Origin: Flavobacterium aerium
Lineage (GTDB): Bacteria; Bacteroidota; Bacteroidia; Flavobacteriales; Flavobacteriaceae
Reading direction: 5' to 3'
Length of the DNA stretch: 64,000 nucleotides
NCBI RefSeq assembly: GCF_030766725.1
Contig: NZ_JARQWR010000002.1
Span: forward strand, 186,001-250,000
In this document: positions 19,424 to 27,710 of the stretch, one piece after another
How positions within the stretch are numbered: the first letter of the stretch is position 1
Layout of the letters: each line of letters starts with the position of its first letter
Position numbers and translations under genes: made by a program
Notes under the pieces: generated by a model
Seen by the model: the letters and a program-made list of their open reading frames with translations, nothing else
The model's database searches: none
What the model was told of the DNA's origin: nothing

Positions 19424-19438
19424 TTTGTTTATTTTTTT

Positions 19439-21349
19439 TTAAAATTTCATTCTCTGAATTCTTACAGCATTTAATATGGCTATCAGAGCCACACCTACAT
19501 CGGCAAATACGGCTTCCCACATAGAAGCTAATCCACCAGCACCTAATACTAATACTATAGCTTTTACTACGAAGGCTAAAGTGATATTCTGAACTACAAT
19601 TTTCTTCGTTTTTTGTCCAATATTTATAGAAGTGAATATCTTTAATGGCTGATCGTTTTGTATTACAATATCAGCAGTTTCAATAGTAGCATCACTACCT
19701 AAACCTCCCATTGCAATTCCCGCATCTGCTAAAGCTATAACTGGAGCATCGTTTACTCCATCTCCTACAAAGGCTAATCTCAATCCTTGTGCTTTTAAGG
19801 CTTCTACTTTTTCTACCTTATTTTCGGGAAGTAAATCACCATAAGCTTCATCAATGTTCAGTTCTTTTGCTACAGCAGTAACAACAGCTTGTTTATCACC
19901 AGATAGCATTACAGTTTTCACTCCAATACGATGTAAACTTTCAATGGTTTGTTTGGCATCTTCTTTTATTTCATCAGCAATCAGAAAGTAACCAGCATAT
20001 TTATTATTTATCGCAACTACAATAATAGTGAAAGGAATCTTTTCGATTTCAGGATCAAATTGTATAGCAAGCTTTTTCATTAGTTTTAAATTCCCCGCCA
20101 CAATAGTTTTTCCATCTACGGTACCCATTAGTCCATGACCAGCAATTTCTTTCACATCAATGACTGTACTATTCTTTTCTGTACCATTGGCATGCTGAAT
20201 AATAGCTGTTCCTACTGGATGTGTAGATTTAGTTTCCAAAGCAGCGGTATATTGTATTAATTCTTGTTCGGGAACATCAACTGCTACAACTTTTTGAACT
20301 TTAAAAACACCTTTAGTCAATGTACCTGTTTTATCCATTACTACAGCTTGAATTGTAGCCATAGTATCTAGGAAAGTAGCACCTTTAAATAAAATACCAT
20401 TTTTACTAGCTGCACCTATTCCTCCAAAATAACCTAATGGTATAGAAATAACCAACGCACAAGGACAAGATACTACTAGAAAGACTAAAGCACGGTACAA
20501 CCAATCTCTAAAAACATAATCACTAACTACAAAATAAGGGACTACACAAAGTAATATGGCTAATACTACAACTATAGGTGTGTATATGGCTGCAAATTTT
20601 GTAATGAATTGCTGCGTTTTCGATTTACGACTGGTAGCATCCTGTACCATTTGTAATATTTTCGACAGCTTACTGTCTGTGTAAGCGCTAGTAACCTTGA
20701 TATCGACAACGGATTGAAGATTGATCATTCCCGCTAGAACTGTTTCACCTTGGCGTTTAGTATCTGGTTGACTTTCTCCTGTTAGTGCAGCAGTATTGAA
20801 ACTTCCAGAAGAAGATAATAAGATTCCATCTAAAGCAATCTTCTCTCCTACTTTTGCTTGTATAACTTCGCCAACAGAAACGGACTCTGCTTTTACATTT
20901 TCAATAGTATTATTGCGAATAACATTTACAGTGTCTGGACGTACATCCAATAAGGCTTGTATATTGCGTTTTGAGCGATTTACAGCAGCTTCCTGCACTA
21001 ATTCACCAACAGTGTAAAATAACATAACAGCGACGCCCTCAGGATATTCCCCAATGATGAATGCTCCTATGGTTGCAATCGACATTAAAAAGAATTCCGT
21101 AAATACTTGTCCTTTACCAATACTTTTGATGGCTTGCATAATTACAGGGCCACCTACTAATAGAAAGGATATTCCAAAAAGAATTAAACGAATATTTCCT
21201 GTAAAAAAAGCAACTTTATTGCGGTCTAGAATTATTCCAATTATGAAAATGATAAAACTTAATGTAACTGGAAACCATTCTTTATAATTTTTAAAAAAGG
21301 TTTGTTGGGATCCTTCCCCACATTGACCTGATTGACAATGTTCTGACAT
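19439..21349 (-). CDS. Heavy-metal P1B-type ATPase (zinc/cadmium/cobalt type)
   Basis: 636 aa. It exports a soft or transition metal ion across the inner membrane using ATP. The translocation motif CPC (residues 295-297, within SCPCALVIS), the phosphorylated Asp of DKTGT (Asp339), the SThP-type STHPVG element and the hinge GDGVNDAP are all present. There is no HMA metal-binding domain; the N-terminus has only a short CQSGQC peptide (Cys5 and Cys10). CPCALVISIPLGYFGG suggests the Zn/Cd/Pb class more than Cu/Ag, but specificity is inferred. Last gene of the efflux operon. Confidence 0.9.
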   Translation of the reverse strand: MSEHCQSGQCGEGSQQTFFKNYKEWFPVTLSFIIFIIGIILDRNKVAFFTGNIRLILFGISFLLVGGPVIMQAIKSIGKGQVFTEFFLMSIATIGAFIIGEYPEGVAVMLFYTVGELVQEAAVNRSKRNIQALLDVRPDTVNVIRNNTIENVKAESVSVGEVIQAKVGEKIALDGILLSSSGSFNTAALTGESQPDTKRQGETVLAGMINLQSVVDIKVTSAYTDSKLSKILQMVQDATSRKSKTQQFITKFAAIYTPIVVVLAILLCVVPYFVVSDYVFRDWLYRALVFLVVSCPCALVISIPLGYFGGIGAASKNGILFKGATFLDTMATIQAVVMDKTGTLTKGVFKVQKVVAVDVPEQELIQYTAALETKSTHPVGTAIIQHANGTEKNSTVIDVKEIAGHGLMGTVDGKTIVAGNLKLMKKLAIQFDPEIEKIPFTIIVVAINNKYAGYFLIADEIKEDAKQTIESLHRIGVKTVMLSGDKQAVVTAVAKELNIDEAYGDLLPENKVEKVEALKAQGLRLAFVGDGVNDAPVIALADAGIAMGGLGSDATIETADIVIQNDQPLKIFTSINIGQKTKKIVVQNITLAFVVKAIVLVLGAGGLASMWEAVFADVGVALIAILNAVRIQRMKF

Positions 21350-21443
21350 AATATAAGTTTTTTAATATTTGTAATTACTTGACCTATTTGATTGAGACAA
21401 AATAGTAGCCGCCAAAAATCAAATTTGAAAAGCTTATTTTTTT

Positions 21444-21476
21444 AATTCAGAACAAGCAAAATACTTGTTCTGAATT
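21444..21476. other. Perfect inverted repeat between czcB and the P1B ATPase gene
   Basis: Thirteen-bp perfect arms AATTCAGAACAAG/CTTGTTCTGAATT around a 7-nt centre, 11 bp after the czcB-like stop. The side downstream in the direction of transcription (minus) is A-rich, not T-rich, so it is not a standard terminator. It may process or stabilise mRNA, or bind a regulator. Confidence 0.6.
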
Positions 21477-21487
21477 AGGAATTCTTA

Positions 21488-22720
21488 TTAATGTGAGTGA
21501 CCTCCACCGCCTTCACTTTTCAGTAAATGACTTTGTAAGTAGTAGGCTCCTTTCAAAACAATTTTAGCATTAGGCTCTAATTTTTGAAGCGGCGTAACCT
21601 GAACATACCCTAGTTGTGAAGTTCCACTTTTTACTTCAATTCTTTCAAAATGGAAGCTTTTTTCTTTTCCTTTTTCATCAGCATGTTCATCATCATTTTC
21701 TTCCTCTAAAATAAAGATAAATTCTCTACCATCAGCTTTTATTACCGATTCAATTGGCAATGCTGGAACTTTATTAGTTCCGATATCAATTAATGCATTC
21801 ACATACATACCAGGTATTAGAATTTGTTTATCATTGATAATATCGGCATGTACGGCAACGGACTTTGTTTCATTTTCAAATGCTTTTCCGACACTAAAAA
21901 CTTTTCCTTTTATTTCGGTATTATCTTGATTCGTCAATACAAACTGAATTGTTTGACCTGGTTTTACCTTTTGCAAATCTTTTTCATAAACTAATAAATC
22001 TACGTGCATTTTGGTATTGTCTACAATATTAAAAATAGGCGTACCTGGAACGGCATTACTACCTAACTTGATATTGATTTCTGTTATGTAACCAGAAATT
22101 GGCGCTAAAACAGGAATGGTAGATACTACTTTGTCTACATTGTTGATGTTCAGAATGCTTAATTGTTTTTGTAATGAATTTAATCTAGCTTTTTCTATTT
22201 GAAAATCAGATTTTGTTTTTTCAAAAATCTTCCTTGCATTTACATTTTCATCACTTAATATTTTTTGTCGGTTAAATTCTAAAGTGAGATACTCCAAATT
22301 ACTTTTGGCAGTTATATAAGCTTCTTGCAATTGGGTAAATTCTAAACTTTCAATAGTTCCTAATGTTTGTCCCTTTTTGACAAATTCTCCTTCAATTACA
22401 TTAATTGATTTTACAATACCCGCCATGTATACTGATACATCTGCTTGATTTTGAGGTGGTAACTTCGTATATCCATTTGCGTTAATAACCTCACTTAGAT
22501 TTTTCATTTCAAATCCACCTATCGCTACTTCTGCAGCTTTGTATTGTGCTTCGTTTAATGAAACTTCTTTATGGGCTACAGATTCTTCTTTTGCTACGGA
22601 TTCTTTTTTCTCACCATGATCATGTCCATCTCCTTCAACGTGACGGAAAGAGAAATAAAGAATTACTGTGAGGATAATAGCTCCGATTAGGACTGCGTAT
22701 ATTATATTTATTTTTTTCAT
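21488..22720 (-). CDS. CzcB-like RND efflux periplasmic adaptor
   Basis: 410 aa membrane-fusion protein linking the inner-membrane pump to the outer-membrane channel. One N-terminal membrane segment is followed by a His/Asp-rich linker (EGDGHDHGEK). Next come a lipoyl/hairpin region (KSINVIEGEFVKKGQTLGTI and a long coiled coil around residues 125-195) and a beta-barrel domain. Extra His-rich segments sit near residue 345 and at the C-terminus (GGGGHSH), fitting metal binding. It starts 11 bp after the pump gene. Confidence 0.9.
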   Translation of the reverse strand: MKKINIIYAVLIGAIILTVILYFSFRHVEGDGHDHGEKKESVAKEESVAHKEVSLNEAQYKAAEVAIGGFEMKNLSEVINANGYTKLPPQNQADVSVYMAGIVKSINVIEGEFVKKGQTLGTIESLEFTQLQEAYITAKSNLEYLTLEFNRQKILSDENVNARKIFEKTKSDFQIEKARLNSLQKQLSILNINNVDKVVSTIPVLAPISGYITEINIKLGSNAVPGTPIFNIVDNTKMHVDLLVYEKDLQKVKPGQTIQFVLTNQDNTEIKGKVFSVGKAFENETKSVAVHADIINDKQILIPGMYVNALIDIGTNKVPALPIESVIKADGREFIFILEEENDDEHADEKGKEKSFHFERIEVKSGTSQLGYVQVTPLQKLEPNAKIVLKGAYYLQSHLLKSEGGGGHSH

Positions 22721-22731
22721 TGGATGTTGAA

Positions 22732-25700
22732 TTATTGATTCAATAAATAGTGTAAATTGATTACGGTTTGATTAAAATTATTGACCGCTTTGATATAGTT
22801 AGTATGGATTCCTAAAGCTGTTTCTAAGCTTTGGATGTATTCTACATAAGAAATGCTACCACTATTGTATCCTTTACTTCCATTGGTGATAATGCTTTTT
22901 GCATTGGGTAATGCGGAAGATTCATAGTATTTAATTAAGTCCTCAAAAGTCTCTAATTGTTCTATTTGTTGGGTATATTGACTTTTTAATTGAGACTCTA
23001 AATACTCAGCATTTTTTTCTTCACGCTCAATACCAATTTTTGCAGCTTTTATTTTAGAAACGGTACTTCCTGCAAATATTGGAATGGATAATCCAGCTGT
23101 AAATCCTTGAAAGCGCAAAGCACTATCATAGATTATTGTCTGTCCGCTTACTTCTTGTGCTCCTTTCATCGATTGGATGGCATATCCTAAAGTTAAATCT
23201 GGATATAAAAGGGATTGATCTGCTTTTTTATTGGCTTTTGCTAAATCAATTTTCTGATTAGCAAGTTGTAATGTAGCATTCTGTTTTAAAGCAGTACTAT
23301 CTTTTAAAGCCATTTGCGGTAAGGCAACAAATGAAGTATCCAAAGGCATAAAATCAGCACGGGTATGAATCAATGTTTTTAATTTTAATTTCTCAACATA
23401 CAATAAAGCTTCGTTTTGTTTGATTTGTTGTACAAGTTCTTGTTGTTTCACTACCGCTGTAGTTTGTTCTAATAAATTAGTTTCACCTGTTTTATATTTC
23501 AATGTAGCTGATTTCACAAACTGTTCCATCAGTTTATTTTGTTCTTCTAAGAAGGTGTTTAGTTTTAAGTAATACAACATGGCATTCCATGACTGACGAA
23601 TATTAAAAGTCATTTCTTGTTTTGTCATCGCCAACTTCAAAGCACTACTATTGCTATTCTCATCTAAAACTTTTCTTTTCGCACTAAACTGAAAAGGATT
23701 AAAGCTTTGTGATACACTTACATTGAGATCTTTTGCTTGGGTATTAATTTGTCCAAAAGTTCCAGAAAAATCTGTTTTCGGTAGCTCATAAGCTGTTCCT
23801 TTTAACTGCACCTGCATTTTATGTTCTAAAGAGGTCGCTTCAATCAAAGGATTGTTTTTTAATCCTAAGTTTATGGCTTGTTCAAGAGAGATGTTTTGCG
23901 GAACTGTTTGTGCATTAGCATTGAATGTCATAAAAGTTAATGCTATAATAGAAGCAATTGATGTGATTCTTTTTTTATTTCCTTTCATTCCTTTTTCAAA
24001 ATAATAATATAGAATAGGTAAAACGATTAGCGTCAGTATTGTAGCAGTAATTAATCCACCAATTACAACCGTTGCCAAAGGTTTTTGAACTTCAGCTCCT
24101 GCAGTATGACTTAAGGCCATCGGCATGAAACCTAATGAGGCTACAGCAGCAGTCATGATAACAGGTCTTAGACGCACTCTAGTTCCTACTTTTATTCGTT
24201 CAACGATATCTTCCATACCTTCTTGTTTTAGTTGATTAAAATAGCCTATGAGGACAATTCCATTAAGTACTGCTACACCAAAGAGTGCAATGAAACCAAC
24301 ACCTGCGGAAATACTAAATGGCATGTCACGTAACCATAAAGCTAAAACACCTCCAATGGCTGATAATGGAATTGCAGTAAATATTAATAATGATTGTTTT
24401 ACTGATTTAAAGGTGAAAAATAATAAGATGAAAATTAAAGCTAAAGCTATCGGTACTGCAATACTTAGTCGAGCACTGGCTTCTTTTAGATTTTCAAATT
24501 GTCCACCATAAGTTGTATAATATCCTGGAGGTAATTTCAGATTTTCGTCTAGTTTAATTTGAATTTCTTCGACAACACTTTTTACATCGGCTCCACGAAC
24601 ATTAAACCCAATTACAATACGACGTTTTCCATCTTCACGGCTAATCTGCATTGGTCCTGCTTCAAAATCAATATCGGCTACTTGTTCTAATGGGATTTGA
24701 TTTCCAGATGGTAAAGTAACAAACAGCGTTTTTAGGTTATTGATATCCTGACGACTGTCTTTTGTCAGACGAACAACCATATCAAAACGTTTTTCACCTT
24801 CATAAACAACTCCGGTTGCTTCACCTGCAAAACCTACACGAATTACTTTATTCAAATCACCAACATTTAACCCATATAAGGCTAATTTGTCTTTATTGTA
24901 ACGTACTGTAATTTGTGGTAAACCAGTAACTCTTTCAGATTTTGCATCTGTAACTCCTTTAATACCTTGAATCAATTGCAGTACTTCATCTCCTTTACTG
25001 GCCAACATGTCAATGTCTTCACCAAAAATTTTGATAGCAACATCACTTCGTACACCTGTCATTAGTTCGTTGAAACGCATTTGAATCGGTTGAGAGAATT
25101 CGGTTGAGGCACCCGGAATATCTTCCAATGCTTCTTCCATTTTTTCCATTAACTCTTCTTTGGTTTTGGCAGAAGTCCATTCCTTTTTATCTTTCAGCAA
25201 GATGATCATATCGGCAGCTTCAATAGGCATTGGATCAGTTGGGATCTCTGCACTACCAATTTTACTAACAATCATTTTTACTTCTGGAAATTTAGATTTT
25301 AAAATTTGTTCTGCTTTTGTAGTTGCTTCAACTTCTTGTGACAATGAACTCCCTGAGGCAATAATAAGATGGGTTGCAATATCTCCTTCGTCTAATGTTG
25401 GAATAAATTCTCCTCCTAATGTATTGAACAATAATAATGCTCCTACAAATAGCGCTAAGGCTACTCCAAGGATAAGACGTTTCATTTGTAATGCTTTTTC
25501 TAAAATTGGTTCATAGAAACGTTGTAATGTATTGATGATTTTATCACTGAAATTAGGTTTATGACCTGTTTGTTTCTTCAGTACTAATGAAGTCATCATT
25601 GGAACATAAGTCAGAGATAGTAAAAATGCTCCTAATATGGCAAAAGATACTGTTTGTGCCATTGGGCCGAACATTTTTCCTTCAATACCTACTAATGCTA

Positions 25701-27084
25701 AAATTGGTAAATAAACGATTAAGATGATAATTTCACCAAAGGCAGCACTGCTTCTTATTTTTGATGCTGCTCCATAAACTTCATCATTCATTTCTTGCGT
25801 GGTAAGTTTTCCTTTGGTACTGGTCTGGAGTCGATGAATAATGGCTTCAACGATAATTACAGCCCCATCCACAATTAATCCAAAATCGATTGCTCCTAAA
25901 CTCATTAAGTTTCCACTGACACCAAAAAACTTCATCATGCTAATTGCAAAAAGTAATGATAGTGGTATAACTGAGGCAACAACTAGTCCTGCTCTCCAGT
26001 TTCCTAATAAAAGAACTAATATAAAGATAACAATCAGTGCTCCTTCAATTAAATTTGTTTGTACGGTACTAATGGCTCTGTCCACTAATTTGGTACGATC
26101 CATGAATGGTTCTATTGAAACTCCTTCGGGCAATGATTTTTTAATTTGCTCCATTTTTGTTTTAACGAGCTTGACTACCTCGGCACTGTTTTCGCCTTTT
26201 AACATCATAACCATTCCACTCACTTCTTCTCCTTTTCCATCTTTGGTAACAGCACCATAGCGTAAACTACTACCCATTTGAACAGTAGCAACATCGCGTA
26301 CAAGAATCGGAATACCATTTTGATTCTTTACAACAATTTTATTAATATCATCGATACCATTGACCATACCAATTCCACGAATGAAATAAGCATATGGTTT
26401 TTTATCAATATAGGCACCTCCGGTATTTTCATTGTTAAGTTCTAATGCATCAAAAATTTCTGCAATAGTGGTATTCATGCTCTTCAATTTATTAGGTTCT
26501 ACAGCAATTTCATATTGCTTTAAGTAACCACCTAATGTATTTACTTCTGCTACGCCTTTTGTACCAATTAATTGTGGACGAATAATCCAGTCTTGTATGG
26601 TTCTTAATTCGGTTGCATCGTATTTCTCTTCAAAACCTTTTTCTGGAAAAACTACGTATTGGTAGATTTCTCCTAAACCTGTACTTACAGGAGCCAATTC
26701 GGGTCTTCCTACTCCTTTTGGCAATAAACTTTCGGCTTCTTTTAATCGTTCAGATATTTGTGCTCTTGCCCAATAAATATCTACTTTTTCCTCAAATACC
26801 ACTGTAATAACACTTAGTCCAAAACGACTGATCGAACGCATTTCGACAATTTTTGGAATCGGTTTTACGGCTAATTCAATTGGATATGTAATGAATTTTT
26901 CTACTTCTGGTGTTGCCAAAGTAGGTGATGTTGTGATGATTTGTACCTGATTATTGGTAATATCAGGTAGGGCGTCAATCGGTAAATTGCTTAGTGAATA
27001 ACTACCTACAGCGATTAAGGCTACTGTAAATAGTCCAATAATAAATTTATTATTGATACTAAAATGTATGATTTTATCTAACAT
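22732..27084 (-). CDS. CzcA/CusA-type heavy-metal RND pump fused to a TolC-like channel
   Basis: 1450 aa, two proteins in one frame. Residues 1 to about 1032 form an HME-RND pump with twelve helices and the proton-relay motif DFGLIVDGAVIIVEAI in TM4. From Met1033 a complete signal-peptide-like segment follows: MKGNKKR, then ITSIASIIALTFMTF, then NANA with a predicted cut before Gln1059. Residues 1059-1450 are a TolC/CzcC-type outer-membrane factor (ISLEQAINLGLKNNPLI, coiled-coil repeats, YVEYIQSLETALG). Similar fusions are known in Bacteroidota. The pump should drive export with the adaptor encoded next; substrate probably Zn/Cd/Co or Cu/Ag. Confidence 0.92.
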   Translation of the reverse strand: MLDKIIHFSINNKFIIGLFTVALIAVGSYSLSNLPIDALPDITNNQVQIITTSPTLATPEVEKFITYPIELAVKPIPKIVEMRSISRFGLSVITVVFEEKVDIYWARAQISERLKEAESLLPKGVGRPELAPVSTGLGEIYQYVVFPEKGFEEKYDATELRTIQDWIIRPQLIGTKGVAEVNTLGGYLKQYEIAVEPNKLKSMNTTIAEIFDALELNNENTGGAYIDKKPYAYFIRGIGMVNGIDDINKIVVKNQNGIPILVRDVATVQMGSSLRYGAVTKDGKGEEVSGMVMMLKGENSAEVVKLVKTKMEQIKKSLPEGVSIEPFMDRTKLVDRAISTVQTNLIEGALIVIFILVLLLGNWRAGLVVASVIPLSLLFAISMMKFFGVSGNLMSLGAIDFGLIVDGAVIIVEAIIHRLQTSTKGKLTTQEMNDEVYGAASKIRSSAAFGEIIILIVYLPILALVGIEGKMFGPMAQTVSFAILGAFLLSLTYVPMMTSLVLKKQTGHKPNFSDKIINTLQRFYEPILEKALQMKRLILGVALALFVGALLLFNTLGGEFIPTLDEGDIATHLIIASGSSLSQEVEATTKAEQILKSKFPEVKMIVSKIGSAEIPTDPMPIEAADMIILLKDKKEWTSAKTKEELMEKMEEALEDIPGASTEFSQPIQMRFNELMTGVRSDVAIKIFGEDIDMLASKGDEVLQLIQGIKGVTDAKSERVTGLPQITVRYNKDKLALYGLNVGDLNKVIRVGFAGEATGVVYEGEKRFDMVVRLTKDSRQDINNLKTLFVTLPSGNQIPLEQVADIDFEAGPMQISREDGKRRIVIGFNVRGADVKSVVEEIQIKLDENLKLPPGYYTTYGGQFENLKEASARLSIAVPIALALIFILLFFTFKSVKQSLLIFTAIPLSAIGGVLALWLRDMPFSISAGVGFIALFGVAVLNGIVLIGYFNQLKQEGMEDIVERIKVGTRVRLRPVIMTAAVASLGFMPMALSHTAGAEVQKPLATVVIGGLITATILTLIVLPILYYYFEKGMKGNKKRITSIASIIALTFMTFNANAQTVPQNISLEQAINLGLKNNPLIEATSLEHKMQVQLKGTAYELPKTDFSGTFGQINTQAKDLNVSVSQSFNPFQFSAKRKVLDENSNSSALKLAMTKQEMTFNIRQSWNAMLYYLKLNTFLEEQNKLMEQFVKSATLKYKTGETNLLEQTTAVVKQQELVQQIKQNEALLYVEKLKLKTLIHTRADFMPLDTSFVALPQMALKDSTALKQNATLQLANQKIDLAKANKKADQSLLYPDLTLGYAIQSMKGAQEVSGQTIIYDSALRFQGFTAGLSIPIFAGSTVSKIKAAKIGIEREEKNAEYLESQLKSQYTQQIEQLETFEDLIKYYESSALPNAKSIITNGSKGYNSGSISYVEYIQSLETALGIHTNYIKAVNNFNQTVINLHYLLNQ

Positions 27085-27113
27085 ATTTTTTAACTATAGA
27101 AAGGATTGGAACT

Positions 27114-27138
27114 ACAGTACAAAGTATAAATGTACTGT
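27114..27138. promoter_or_regulatory. Dyad upstream of the czcA fusion gene (operator candidate 1)
   Basis: Perfect 8-bp arms ACAGTACA/TGTACTGT separated by 9 bp, 30 bp upstream of the pump ATG. The size and symmetry suit a dimeric regulator. A near-match to the -7 box (TATACTTTG, minus strand) lies within it. Confidence 0.5.
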
Positions 27139-27144
27139 TAATAG

Positions 27145-27161
27145 TGTGACGTATAGTCACA
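27145..27161. promoter_or_regulatory. CRP/FNR-like dyad upstream of the czcA fusion gene
   Basis: TGTGAC-GTATA-GTCACA, perfect 6-bp arms with a 5-bp centre, about 60 bp upstream of the pump gene. The half-site TGTGA resembles CRP-family sites, but the spacing between TGTGA and TCACA is 7, not 6. Confidence 0.4.
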
Positions 27162-27169
27162 AAGCCTCG

Positions 27170-27185
27170 ACCCGATCGCTCGGGT
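27170..27185 (-). terminator. Hairpin after the DUF6660-like gene, possible attenuator
   Basis: Stem ACCCGA/TCGGGT with a 4-nt loop, 8 bp beyond the stop of the small upstream gene. The minus-strand sequence after it, CGAGGCTTTGTG, has a poor T-run, so only partial termination is likely. Confidence 0.45.
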
Positions 27186-27193
27186 TTCCTTAT

Positions 27194-27514
27194 TTATAGT
27201 TGTGGCGGTTGCCAGATGCTAGCATAGAAATTGGAAGAGAATACAAATTGATAATCCGATAATTTTTTAGTAATTACCGCATTAGATTCTTTCAAATCAA
27301 AAGTAAAAAATTGAATGGAATTAAATATAGGACTTCCACAACAGTTACAGATGCAAAAAGGTGAGCAGCTGTCCACATCCATGTGTTGTTCAATATCATG
27401 TTTCTTAATCGAACTTTGTTCTGTTGTAGAAATCTCTATACCATGAGCATCTGCACAAGGAATGCAGGCCAAGGATAGGATATAAACAGATAAAAAGATT
27501 AAGTACCATTTCAT
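27194..27514 (-). CDS. DUF6660-like small Cys/His-rich secreted protein
   Basis: 106 aa. It starts with a hydrophobic signal (YLIFLSVYILSLACIPCADA) and contains a His/Asp-rich stretch and a Cys-dense core, CSPFCICNCCGSP, matching my recollection of DUF6660 proteins found beside Bacteroidota metal RND operons. The Cys/His content suggests periplasmic metal capture or sensing, which is inference. First gene of the efflux operon. A TACATTTG box at 27527-27520 (minus strand) lies almost on the start codon. Confidence 0.72.
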   Translation of the reverse strand: MKWYLIFLSVYILSLACIPCADAHGIEISTTEQSSIKKHDIEQHMDVDSCSPFCICNCCGSPIFNSIQFFTFDLKESNAVITKKLSDYQFVFSSNFYASIWQPPQL

Positions 27515-27549
27515 GATTACAAATGTAAGAAAAATGTTTTTTGTTAAAA

Positions 27550-27577
27550 GAATATTTCATTGCAAAATGAAATTGTA
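27550..27577. promoter_or_regulatory. Inverted repeat upstream of the metal-efflux operon
   Basis: ATTTCATT-GCAA-AATGAAAT, perfect 8-bp arms (27554-27573), flanked by a looser GAATA/TATTC pair. It sits 40-60 bp upstream of the first gene of the operon, a suitable place for a regulator site. Confidence 0.45.
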
Positions 27578-27667
27578 TTCTTTCTCATATAATAACATTT
27601 ATGCAGATAAGACATAAATCATGCCAATGTTTTGTGTTTGTGTTACTTATGAGCAATGATATAGGAA

Positions 27668-27700
27668 AACAACGAATAGTAGAACATACTATTCGTTGTT
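27668..27700 (-). terminator. Intrinsic terminator after the alpha/beta hydrolase gene
   Basis: Fourteen-bp perfect stem AACAACGAATAGTA/TACTATTCGTTGTT with a 5-nt loop, 10 bp past the stop at 27711. The minus strand continues TTCC after the stem's own TTGTT, so the T-run is short. Confidence 0.78.
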
Positions 27701-27710
27701 TATAAGCTTA

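Noticed and set aside
24248..26260. Plus-strand ORFs of 87-139 codons inside the czcA fusion gene
   Set aside because: They lie wholly opposite a well-conserved pump gene, have low-complexity Ser/Thr/Ile-rich products and no family match.
27161..27170. AAAGCCTCGA shared with the terminator near 53871
   Set aside because: It is half of a common terminator-type hairpin in AT-rich genomes; a shared 10-mer does not show a mobile repeat.
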